64,000 bases of DNA, taken from positions 372,001-436,000 of the forward strand of contig JBEWZL010000076.1 in NCBI GenBank assembly GCA_045837725.1, given 5' to 3'. Numbering within the stretch: the first letter of the stretch is position 1; every line of letters starts with the position of its first letter. The notes under the pieces were generated by a model. That model saw nothing but the letters and a program-made list of their open reading frames with translations, did not search any database and was not told the DNA's origin. This DNA is from Vermamoeba vermiformis (taxonomy: Eukaryota > Tubulinea > Echinamoebida). The translations under genes were made by a program, and so were the position numbers. This document shows, in pieces, positions 1-10,006 of this stretch.

Positions 1-2546
1 CGTAAAGATTGGATCTCCGAGTGCCTGATATTTACCTCGTTAATCATATGCCATGTGATATGTAGGATGATAGACTTACGTCAAAACTCTCCTTGGAACA
101 GCCGCTGAACAGATCTCCCGTTGTTTCTGCGAGCACGATGTAGTCTTGCGCGCTTTGCTGTAATAATCGAAATTAGCGTCACTCGCTGACATTATATATA
201 TAAGTAACAGGTGCCTACCTCAGTACAACTAGGGTAGTTACATTGACTTTTGATGCTATCGGAGTTAATGGCGTAGCTCGTGACAGGTGCTTGCACATCG
301 CGTGGAACACAGCACATTGTGTCTTGAAGACTACAAAACTGTTAATGACATGCATAATGTGATTGTCTATAATATATAAGTGCACTTACGCTGGGTTGCA
401 GCAAGGATCGGTCAAGTATTCTTCGGATGTGCTGTTGGTCGCGTAACAAGATCTTGTTTGATTGATGTATTGCATGGATACCGAGCTCGTCAATAGACCT
501 GTTTGAACCATTTCAACGCACCCGAGCCATGCATTGCTAATCGTGTAAGCAACGGCCTAAAAGAGCGGATCAATTAAAGTTCAATAGAAGATTCATGATC
601 TAAAGCCAATCAACAGTATCGTCGATGCCGCTACTGTAAACGTAAATATATATAAGAGTCAACATACTCTAAACAGATAGTCATCTACGTCTGAGAGCAG
701 TTCTGTATTCGATTGCTTCAAAGATGTAACCACATCCGAAATGCCTTTCAATACCTAGTAAGTATCTTGTCGTTTATATTGTATAATCTCCGTACCTCGA
801 GTAGTTACTTCGAAACTTTGCTTCGAGCAAGTTAAAGGACGCTTAGTAAATGGTGCAGTGTTCGCTACGACCTGTACACGAAGAAGATCCGCTTTAGTTG
901 ACTATAAAAGCTATTCATAGTAATTTGATTGTGCGTTACCTCGCCTCGACTATTGATGACGTAAGGAAATGAGACTAAACAGCTTGGATCCGACAAAAGC
1001 TCGCCAGGGAATGGAAAGGTAGTTACAGATCGCTAAAACAGCAGTAATATTATTAATAATCGTCGCATTATCAACTATGTAACGTACATTCTCGGACTTG
1101 AGGGTCACCAGCTTTGTTACTAAGCCAATGCTAAGCTGTTTTGGGTTGTAGTCGATCTCGGTTTTCAAAAGCCTAAGCAAATTAGCTTTGAATCACATTT
1201 GTATGGTATACTTACGTAATAGTCGCTAAATATGAGAACAGAGGGTCATTTGAAGGCGTAAAAAACATGCAAAAGCCAGTATCGCATTCATTAGCTGAAA
1301 ACGACCTGTTGCTGTTCGGGCAAGTGATTTGTAAAGGGCCTAGTGAGGTTAATATACATATGTGGCACGTGCATATAACTTACTGAGCCAATAGAAGTCC
1401 GTTAAACTCAGCAATGAAGCATCATCTAAAAATATTAGCCGAGATCAACATCCGTTACAAAAGACATACCAAAAAGCGCTACATCGTAAGAAGTATCCGT
1501 AAACGATGCTACAGTAATATATACAGTGCCATTCCACGCAGGATTATCGTTTAGAATCGTGCTGCAACACTTTAAAAATGCTTCAGATCCGACAGCTACA
1601 AAAATAATTGTTATAAACATTGAATTTTATATTTTATCGCATGACTTACTCTCAGATTTGTAATTGCTGCCATCCACACGAGGATTTGGATTGTCAAACT
1701 GAATTGAGACGTAAATGTCCGGATCTCCTGCCCAAGTACGCGCCAAAAATACGACAGAATCGCATGTTTGATAATTATCTACGCGAAATTCATATGTCCT
1801 CGATTGGTCAGCTGCATAAATAAATTTTAGTATGTAGCCGTTACATAATTTTAAAAATTAATGAATTTTCTCGGGATCAAGTAATTCAACAAAGTACTAT
1901 CTCATAGTACTAATTATCATACGTACTAGTTAAGTTTTCTCGTTTAATATTCGTAGTTGAATCCACGCACACGTGGTCAGCGCCAACAGGTGTGTAGCAG
2001 TCTGTTTGGATCTCGCTTGTGCAGCAGCGTTGGTAAATGGTCTTATTGCCTCCATCGCATGAAGCACTTGTATATATATCTTGATCGAATGTTGCTGTAT
2101 AAAATGAAGTTAATTTAACAGCTGATCAAAAAATTTTCTCCGAGCCGACCAAGGAGAGTTTGGGATAATTATTTTCCTTATTATGATTATTAAATATGTA
2201 GGCTTCAAAATGATATAATAAATACTCGAAAATGATTTGATTTGGTGCGTATTTTCGTCAGAAATTTACCCTCTCGATCGAGTAACCGAGACGACAAATC
2301 TGACTCGTATTATACTAGCGCGTATTATCATAATAATTTCATGATTATAGCAGCAACATAAATATGATTTGAAGGCTAAATTTTCAAATCTGAGTTTTTA
2401 CCTGTCAAAATGGCGACTTGCCGGCCAGTAGTCAATGTTTGGTATTCTTTAACGTGAAAATCTACATTTAATATTGTTGGAGGATCTGTTTTGATGAAGG
2501 TAATGATGAACACCAACAAAATCCAACAGATCGATACAACTTTCAT
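1..2546 (-). CDS. Secreted cysteine-rich multi-exon protein, 5' part (3' end outside window)
   Basis: I do not recognise the family. I assembled 14 exons by phase: 2546-2402, 2094-1927, 1811-1650, 1595-1470, 1425-1384, 1339-1216, 1172-1088, 1032-940, 871-796, 744-668, 556-390, 330-219, 157-80 and 24 to beyond the edge, giving about 493 residues so far. The N-terminus (MKVVSICWILLVFIITF) is a clear signal peptide, so the product is secreted or on the surface. Residues about 105-200 (motif LARTWAGDPDIYVS) resemble pre-peptidase C-terminal or other beta-sandwich modules. Further on it is Cys-rich, with DPCCNP followed by MCCVPR and many N-x-S/T sites, a pattern I associate with large surface proteins of unicellular eukaryotes. 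One acceptor (744) has an alternative four codons upstream. The introns are 43-57 nt except two longer ones. The exon structure is well supported; the function is not known. Confidence 0.75.
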
Positions 2547-3042
2547 TCCGCTGTGTTATTCAAGCTTGCATATTCCACCGTTGTATCACGTTAAGTAAAA
2601 TGTGTTGTTGCACACGCACAATTGTTGAATGATTCGCGTGTCACTCCCCTCTGAGTTTTTGACACGCGACTGTGACATGAAGTCAACAACAGCTCGCAGA
2701 ACCAAATCACCCTAAAGATTCTTTCAGGTCCAGAAACCTAGATTGGCAAGTGATTCAATATTATAATTAAACTTACCTGGCGTCTGCCCTGCGCAAACCC
2801 CCGCCCCCGCTCGCTTTCTCATAAACTCGTGATCTGGATAAAGAAGGACCTAAAAGTTATGTTGTTTAATGTCTTCTACCAATTAAAGCCGACCCTGTGT
2901 ACGGAGGTCGCTTAATGGTAGAAAAAACGAGGATTTTTTGTAGGTTCGCCTAACGGAAAACACAAATCATTCTGAAGGTGTAAATATAATTTATAATTAT
3001 CGAATGACATATGTAGCACACCGAAGCTAACTACTTGCAATC
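2547..3042. other. Intergenic, divergent promoter region
   Basis: This stretch separates the secreted-protein gene (-) from LRR copy 1 (+). On the minus strand a perfect donor (CAG|gtaagt) lies at 2776/2777 and an acceptor (aacacag) ends just upstream of the ATG at 2546. A spliced 5' untranslated exon is therefore possible. A GC-rich patch (2795-2815) sits in otherwise AT-rich DNA. I see no coding gene. Confidence 0.4.
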
Positions 3043-3216
3043 ATGGAGAAGGATCAGCACGCTGATCGAAAGAAAAATAAGGACAGAGCCAATAAATCCG
3101 CGTCAAACCTAAATGACCAGGTATAAATTGAAATGTAATATTATTTCATCCCACAGCGTAATTAGAATTAATTGTTGAATTAGATTTTAAATTATTTATT
3201 TGCTTTTTTGTAAATT

Positions 3217-3911
3217 GAGGGATTGGCGGAAAAAAAATAATGTGATAACTCGTCGGACTTAAAACGCCCGAAGTTATGTTATAACAACCGCCAAAAAAAC
3301 TTGTCTCATTTACAATTATAACTTTTATTAACTACTCAAAATATTTACAAAATGCAGCATAAATTCAGATATAATATTGTTTTAATTTGCGTTGATGGTG
3401 TTCGTTAATTATTTGAAAAAAGAAGTGCTGCATCTAATTGATCTTCGATAAACTCTTTCCGAACAATGCCAAATCATTGCCCCTAATGATGGATCGACTC
3501 ATATATGATATATAAATATTATCATGGTGTTATGTGGTCTTTGGACAAGCGAGGGTATGCAAAATGACGCGACGGAGTTTTGGTCATTTGTCGCCGCTCT
3601 CGCCTTACAACAACCACAAACCATTAAAATAAGCTTGCGCATAATCATATGGCATTATATGCATATTTTAGAAATAATTGCAGCCAAAATAATGCAGTTT
3701 TAAGCTCGATCAGGTGTTAATCCGAAAATTTCAAAAAGACGCGCCAATGATGGGACTAATCATCGCTTCGCGTTCTATATTTGTCTTGTTATTTTTCCTA
3801 ATTTTGAGTTGCTAATTTGAGTTATAAATGTGAGTTATAATTATAAACGAGACAAGTTTTTTGGCGTCATAAGTAAATTTATGTTATAACGGACTATTTC
3901 GCCAAACCCTC
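3217..3911. mobile_element. MITE-like non-autonomous DNA transposon in intron 1 of LRR copy 1
   Basis: The ends are imperfect terminal inverted repeats: GAGGGATTGGCGG on the left and, read inward from the right, GAGGGTTTGGCGA. Both ends are flanked by ATT (3214-3216 and 3912-3914), a likely target-site duplication. Subterminal inverted repeats of about 33 bp follow (3291-3323 against 3834-3866), sharing CGCCAAAAAA, ACTTGTCTC and AATTATAAC. There is no coding capacity. Intron 1 of copies 2 and 3 is only about 140 bp, so the extra ~700 bp here matches the element length. The superfamily cannot be assigned without a related transposase. Confidence 0.75.
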
Positions 3912-4253
3912 ATTAATTATGTTTGAACGAGCAGCGGCTTTATCGGTTAATATCGTTATTAACTAGGGTGCGCTCAAAGAAATTGTAACCATCGCAGATG
4001 ACATAGCTCTAACAACAGCCGTTATGTCGAACACGCCCTTTGTATTGGCTGAAAAATACGATACGATGAGTATTCCGCACTCATCGCACATACCAATAGC
4101 ACCTATTATGGAAGCACTGCATAAGAACATGACAGTTAAGAACTTATTAATCAACAACCGGATTTGGGATCAAAAAGAACTTAGAGAGTTTGTTAGGTGC
4201 CTGGCAAGCGTTAATAGAGGCATTACGAAGATAGTTTTACAATCACATGATTT

Positions 4254-4680
4254 AAGACGAATTATGGTAAAAGAAGGGGGGAAAATATAATTAAGGCATA
4301 AGTGTAGAAGTAATAATTATATAGTAGTTTATAGCTGTACTTAAAAGAAAATAACTTTTTTATAGAGAAGAAAATAAAAGAATTTTTAATAAAATTTTTA
4401 ATTTTTTAATTAGATGCGCAAAGCCCTTCGCACGCCCGCGATCCTCGCGCACCTGTAGCGACTTCGTCGATAGGACTACAAGACTAGCAGGCGGACGCCG
4501 CTGTGACCGGATATATGACTCATGTGTGCCTGCGGACCGGTCTACACCCACAGCATTCTAGTTCCTATATTTTGATTACCAGATATCCTGTTGTTAATTT
4601 GCCAATAAACTTGTATATATATTTCAGTATAAAACTTTTTCCCTCCATGCGCTGTCGTTTTACCATAAAATGTGTTATTT
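4254..4680. mobile_element. 427-bp insertion splitting LRR copy 1
   Basis: Alignment with copies 2 and 3 shows uninterrupted LRR sequence up to the ATTT at 4250-4253, resuming after the ATTT at 4677-4680. The DNA between is unrelated and is flanked by this possible 4-bp target duplication. It has an A/T-rich left part, a GC-rich core (about 4413-4545) and no long ORF. I found no clear terminal inverted repeats and no other copy in the window. It could be a SINE-like or other small non-autonomous element. Confidence 0.45.
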
Positions 4681-6271
4681 CGAACCCAATTTTATCGAAG
4701 CATTAGTGAAGATCTTGAAATTAAATCGACAGATCAAAACGATTGAAATTACAAGCAATTCAACGCAACAATTTCATGAAAAAGGATTCATTAGATTGTG
4801 CGCTGGCATGGAATATTATCATTTCGAAGAAATATTTGCCTGGTACGCCAGACTTTCAGCGGATCTTTACAAACTATGGTTTGAATCGTTGAGATACAAT
4901 CAATCTATCAAACGTATCCGTATTCTTGGCGAAGAAGTATCTGGAGCTCCAATGATATCACTTTGCAACACTTTAGTAGCGAATCCAACGATCACCGATC
5001 TACGGTTTGTCGGTTGTAAATTGAACCAAGAAGACTTTAAACACTTCAAACAAGTCCTCAAAATCAATTATATTAAACAGTTAATGTTCCGAGAAACAAA
5101 ATTTACAAAGGACATATTAAAATTGATCGCAGAAGAATTGGTAGCAAACACATCCATCACCGAGTTGAGACTGGAATGGTGCGAATCAGATTGGAAGTTA
5201 TTAGGAGAGATATTAAGTGCTAATAAGACGATAAAGAAGCTCGATATTAGCGAAAATTCAATCAGCGATAGAAACCTCAAGTACTTAAAACTTGGATCGA
5301 ACACTACTTTGACAGATCTGAATTTGATTAATTGCCGTCATCTCACCGATCATAAAGCATTGTTCGTTCAATTAATGGACAATAAGACATTAAAGAAACT
5401 TGCTATCGGTCACAGCACTGCAAATCCGGATCCAAAAATGCTCGAGCAATTTATTTCTACGAATAATTCAGTGACTGAACTTACATTACATACCGATTAT
5501 AATCCGTATAAAGACGAAGTATTACAAGCACTAGCTGATGGTCTTGCAGTAAACAGATCCATAAGAAAATTTACGATGCTTCTCATGCGGATTCGATACA
5601 GCACATTTATCAACTTAATCGAAGCATTGAAAGCGAAGCAATACGCTATTAGAGCTACATACGACTAAACTTGGCAGAATTACTTTGGATCGCAGGCCTG
5701 CAAACGGTTCTGACATTGACGATGTAATTTTGGATCTGCTCAAAACGAACCAATCGCTGCGGTACATTACTGGCGCAGAAGATTATCCGTACCTCGAAGC
5801 ACGACTGAAAGAGAACAGAGACACGCAAGACAAGATCATTCGCGACACTTGCACATTGATCAACATGATTGTCACCAAACCACAGTCGTTCATCTTGCCC
5901 ATCGAGCTGTGGCTTCATATATTCAAATTTGTATCGTATTCATTCGTGCATTTTGATTTTGAACAGTACTTCAACTCTCGTGTACAATATTAAACTCCGA
6001 ATCCTTTGAGTATTGAAACTTTTTATTTTAGCCGAGGTATTTTATTAGCACCTGATTCTGTGAATGCTAGTAATATTATTGCCTATCGCGTAACTGTAAC
6101 CAGGATCTGCCCTAAAACTGACTCAATATTTATGGGTCTAATGCCCGAAATCTCGATCTCGTGTCACGCAAGGAACACGAGATCCATTTTTACTTCCTTT
6201 CAAACTTATCGCAATAACATAAGTGTAGCTTATTATTATTGCGTACTTATTAATATTATTACCGTACAACA

Positions 6272-8106
6272 ATGGAGAAGCACAAAGACAAAAATAGATC
6301 TGATAAAAAGAATAAAGGCAAAACCAAGTCGAAGCGCGCTGCTACGGAGGTATTAAATTACAAAAATGATAATAGAATATTGTCAATTAATAAATTTATC
6401 CGCGAATTATATAAAGTTTTTTCAATTTTTCGCTCCGCATAAGAAATTACGTCACGTATATTATTAAAATATTGAATTTTTTGAAGAAATATAGAGCACC
6501 TCCCACCCCTACAGTCGTTGCGGACGATATGGCCTTGATTAATGCGGTCATGACCAACACACCCTTTGAATTCGGCATTGCTTACACCCAAATGAATCTC
6601 CCGACCTCGTTATACGTATCAATAGCACCTATTATGGAAGCATTGGCGAATAATACGACAGTCCAAGAATTAGTCGTCGTGCCGCGGATGTGGGAGCCAA
6701 AAGACCTTAAAGAATTCGTTGCATGTCTTTCAAGCGCCAATAAGGGCATCAAGAAGATAAAGCTGCTTAATAACGATTTTAATCCCAACTTTGTGGAAGC
6801 ATTGACGAAGATCTTGAAAACGAATCTGCAGATCAAAACAATTGAAATTTCAGGTCGTCCAACGCCCACACGCAGTGTAGAAGGATTCGAACGGTTCTGC
6901 GATGGCATGGATTACTATTATTTCGAGGAATTAGTTCTAACAAATGACTCGATTGGACTGGCGAGCTACAACACTCTTTTTGAATCATTAAAATACAATC
7001 AGTCGATCAAAATCTTAAAGCTTAATGGCAACAATGTATTGTTGGGAGGGCCTATTAAAACTCTATGCAGCACTCTGATTGCAAATCCAACAATAACAGA
7101 ACTGAGTTTTAACAACAGCGGACTGATGCTTTTGACAGCAGACGGCTTCAAACTATTCAACGACATGCTCAAAGCTAATTACCTTAAGAAACTCACGCTG
7201 TTGAAAACAACGCTGCTGACAGATGACTTGGCCGGAGTAGCGGAAGAATTAAAAAACAACACCTCCATCACGGATTTGACCGTAAAACATTCGCTAGTGG
7301 ATTGGAAACTATTTGGAGAGATTATATCATCTAATAAGACTATAACAAGATTAAATATCGCATCAAATAGCATTAAGTCACAGGATATTCAGTACTTTAA
7401 TTTTGGATCGAACGTGGCTTTGAAAGAATTACTTATGGAGCGATGCTGGGACCTAGGCGATTACAAAACATTATTGCCTGAAATAGAAGGAAACAATTCA
7501 CTCAAACGATTGGCTATTAGCGTTAATGATGTTAATTTTGATCCGATCCAGCTTGAACAATTTATTTCCACGAATAAGTCGTTGACGGATTTAAAATTGC
7601 GCGGCGAGTATTACCCACTCAAAACCAAGACGTTGAAGGCTATATCGAATGGTCTTAAAGTCAATAATACACTAAGAAAATTTGACATCAATCTACCGAC
7701 AGTTAAATACGAAGATTTTAACTACTTTGTCAACGTGCTCCATGATAATAATACACTACGAGAGCTGCATATGACTAAATTATCTCAAGTACATTTCAAG
7801 AAGAAGCCTTATTATGCTCACAGCACCAACATTGACGATTTAATCTTGGATCTGCTCAAAACAAACAAATCTCTGCGGTACATTACTGGCGCAGAAGATT
7901 ATCCGTACCTCGAAGCACGATTGAAAGAGAACAGAGACACGCAAGACAAGATCATTCGCGACACTTGCACATTGATCAACATGATCGTCACCAAACCACA
8001 CTCGTTCATCTTGCCCATTGAGCTGTGGCTTCATATATTCAAATTTGTATCGCATTCATTCGTACATTTTGATTTTGAACGGTACCTCAACTCTCGTGTA
8101 CAATAA
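6272..8106 (+). CDS. LRR (RNI-like) protein with C-terminal F-box-like motif, copy 2
   Basis: CDS join(6272-6349, 6487-8106), 565 residues. Exon 1 encodes a short Lys/Asp/Asn leader (MEKHKDKNRSDKK...). Exon 2 opens with the family start YRAPPTPTVVADDMALI and carries leucine-rich repeats of the ribonuclease-inhibitor/RanGAP kind through most of its length (for example NTSITDLTVKHS, NKTITRLNIASN). The last 40 residues contain LPIELWLHIFKFVS, which fits the core of an F-box helix although it lies at the wrong end of the protein. The ATG was chosen because all three copies share this exon. The acceptor of intron 1 is GAAG rather than CAG. The upstream 280 bp is also similar to that of copy 3, so promoters were duplicated too. 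A role as substrate-binding adaptor in an SCF-type ligase is an inference. Confidence 0.85.
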
Positions 8107-8454
8107 TAAACTCCGGATCCAAATTTGATAAATGTTCCTAGATAGTTTAAGCACTCGATTCTCATCTAGCAGTTGTTGTCATATCCGTTGATAATCAATG
8201 GTAAAAATGCTTCTGAGGATAAATCAACGTAAGGTTCAAAACGATATCTCATTTTTTTCTCGCGTTTGAACAAACTACCACAAACCATCCGCGACTTTAT
8301 TTTGCCTTTCCGATAAGGTGAGTGCTGAATAATAATTTTTATTGCTCTTTTTCTTGTCACGTACGAGTTGAAGTTTGAGAAGTATCGGAGAAGATTGGAT
8401 CTAGCCCAAAAACTTATTAAATATTTTTAATAATTATAGGAATATCACCACTCA
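8107..8454. other. Intergenic
   Basis: This AT-rich spacer lies between LRR copy 2 and the F-box/ankyrin-like gene. I see no coding exons, no paired splice signals with coding potential and no repeats. A short minus-strand ORF (8166-8360) has no family features and is treated as chance. Confidence 0.5.
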
Positions 8455-9699
8455 ATGTCATACAAGTCTAATACCACTACAACTCTTCCCAGCATCCCGT
8501 TTGAATTAATTGACAATTTAATTATTCCCAACTTGGCAGTGCCGTGGTTGCGCGTCTCGAAAAAATACAACGCACTCGCAATTAAACACGTAGTAAATTA
8601 TCCAGCATTCTTAAACGATCCAAACTTCACTGTAGTAAGCGCAACGTACAACAAAAATTATTCGATGTTGGATGCGCTATTATCAGACCCGAGATACTCT
8701 AGTCCTTATATACCCAGCAATGCTATTAATATCTGCTCATCGGATCGAACAGCCAATTTGTTATTTCTCAAACATTTTTTTGATCAGACCAAAGACAGAG
8801 CTCTTTCACGAGCAGTCACTTACGATTGGCTGGACGTCGCAGATTATATATTAAATCGCGAAGATAAGAGGACTATACGTATGTCATTTGGCTGCATGTC
8901 TGAAACAATGTTTGAACGCGTGATCTACCATCCAAAACTTGCGTGGACGGATGCCTGCATCAAAAACCTCGCAAAAAATACTCAAATACCAGTATCGACC
9001 AAAGCAAAGATATTAGACGTGCCCAATATCAAGATGGAAGCCATTATGTATACTTTTTCCGATGACATTTTTGTGGATGCGTTCATCGCAGATCAGCGAG
9101 TAATAGCGTCAGTAGAGCTGCAGAAGCGATTATGGGAGATTATAATTGGCGAAAGATTTTATGATAGACCAGCGTGTACCAACCCTGTCATGAAAGTACA
9201 AAGAATATTAACAGAAAAAAAATTGGATCCGGCCTTCAATTTCAATCTCCCGCTGAGATTAACACTAAAACAGAAAGAATTCACTGAAGAAAACAAAATA
9301 ATCGCACAGTTGCTATTAGACGACGATAGAGTGATATTGAACCTCGAACCCTTTGATAAAAACGTCATAATTACCATTCTCAAGGCTTCGCATTCGGAAG
9401 AAATTTCAGCAAAGATTAAATTCATATTGAACCAGCCCAAATTCAAGCGAGAATGGTTTGAATCAACGATGTATTACTTGTTATTCACGCAATTAGAAGA
9501 ATGCACTAACTATTATAATGGTGACCTCATAGACCCCGAAATGATCTTCAAAGAGCATCAATTCGACGAGTATTTGAGCGATGAAATTCGTGCAAAGTAT
9601 CCACGTGCCATGAAACAGCTGTTTAAGGCGTTGGCTGAGCAAGAAGGCCATTATAATGAATACTATAACAGAATGGCCGAGCAACCTGACGATGATTAA
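8455..9699 (+). CDS. F-box/degenerate ankyrin-repeat-like protein
   Basis: A single exon of 414 residues, ATG at 8455 and stop TAA at 9697-9699. The N-terminus (LPSIPFELIDNLIIPNLA ... LRVSKKYNAL) looks like an F-box. The body has repeats of about 33-40 residues with fading ankyrin-like signatures such as MLDALLSDPRYSS, LLFLKHFF, VADYILN and IAQLLLDDDRV. This style is typical of amoebal and giant-virus ankyrin/F-box proteins, but nothing here marks it as viral. The base composition matches its neighbours. It sits between two LRR/F-box paralogues on the same strand, suggesting a small cluster of ligase-adaptor genes. The family call rests on pattern only. Confidence 0.7.
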   Translation: MSYKSNTTTTLPSIPFELIDNLIIPNLAVPWLRVSKKYNALAIKHVVNYPAFLNDPNFTVVSATYNKNYSMLDALLSDPRYSSPYIPSNAINICSSDRTANLLFLKHFFDQTKDRALSRAVTYDWLDVADYILNREDKRTIRMSFGCMSETMFERVIYHPKLAWTDACIKNLAKNTQIPVSTKAKILDVPNIKMEAIMYTFSDDIFVDAFIADQRVIASVELQKRLWEIIIGERFYDRPACTNPVMKVQRILTEKKLDPAFNFNLPLRLTLKQKEFTEENKIIAQLLLDDDRVILNLEPFDKNVIITILKASHSEEISAKIKFILNQPKFKREWFESTMYYLLFTQLEECTNYYNGDLIDPEMIFKEHQFDEYLSDEIRAKYPRAMKQLFKALAEQEGHYNEYYNRMAEQPDDD

Positions 9700-10006
9700 G
9701 CAAAATACGAATAATAAACAAAAGTTGAATTCTTGCTAAAATTGTTCAGATCCGATCCGATCCGATCCGATCCAATGCCTTGGCCACTTCTCGATTATTT
9801 TTAGATAAATAACTACAACAAAGCTCGATATCCGATATGCTATTTGCCAGCGTTTACAGGTGCCCGAAATCTCGATTCTCATTTCGCCTAACGGCGAGCA
9901 CGTGATCCAATTTTTTTTACTCAGTTTACTTTATTAACGCGGATCGCAATAACCGAAGTATAGAGCTTATTATTATTGCTTGTTTATTAATTATTACCGG
10001 ACAACA
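9700..10006. other. Intergenic with pentanucleotide repeat and duplicated promoter
   Basis: This holds five copies of GATCC (9749-9773), then a stretch from about 9860 that is similar to the upstream region of LRR copy 2 (shared GCCCGAAATCTCGAT and the run TTATTATTATTGC before the ATG). The second part is therefore a duplicated promoter and 5' leader. Confidence 0.55.
9749..9773. repeat. (GATCC)5 microsatellite
   Basis: Five exact tandem GATCC units directly visible in the sequence, between an LRR-cluster gene stop and the next promoter. Confidence 0.95.

Larger units (their letters stand above)
3043..5993 (+). pseudogene. LRR (RNI-like) tandem family, copy 1, decayed
   Basis: Exon 1 (3043-3120) encodes a Lys-rich leader homologous to the first exons of copies 2 and 3. 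Intron 1 (3121-3966) holds a MITE. The LRR part begins at 3967. After about 95 codons an insertion (4254-4680) splits the LRR array, which resumes at 4681 with EPNFIEAL. Near 5640 one extra base relative to the paralogues shifts the frame, giving a stop at 5666-5668. The remaining C-terminus, including the F-box-like LPIELWLHIFKFV, continues in another frame to 5993. If the insertion is spliced out (gtaaaa at 4265 to tttcag at 4626 keeps phase) a truncated protein could still be made. Like its siblings it would be a non-enzymatic LRR adaptor. I call it a pseudogene or a truncated allele. Confidence 0.75.

Noticed and set aside
1620-1823. Plus-strand ORF of 67 codons
   Set aside because: It is the antisense of a well-supported exon (1811-1650) of the secreted-protein gene.
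8455-9699. Giant-virus origin of the ankyrin/F-box-like gene
   Set aside because: Such repeats also occur in amoebal genomes; no viral neighbours, and composition matches flanking host genes.
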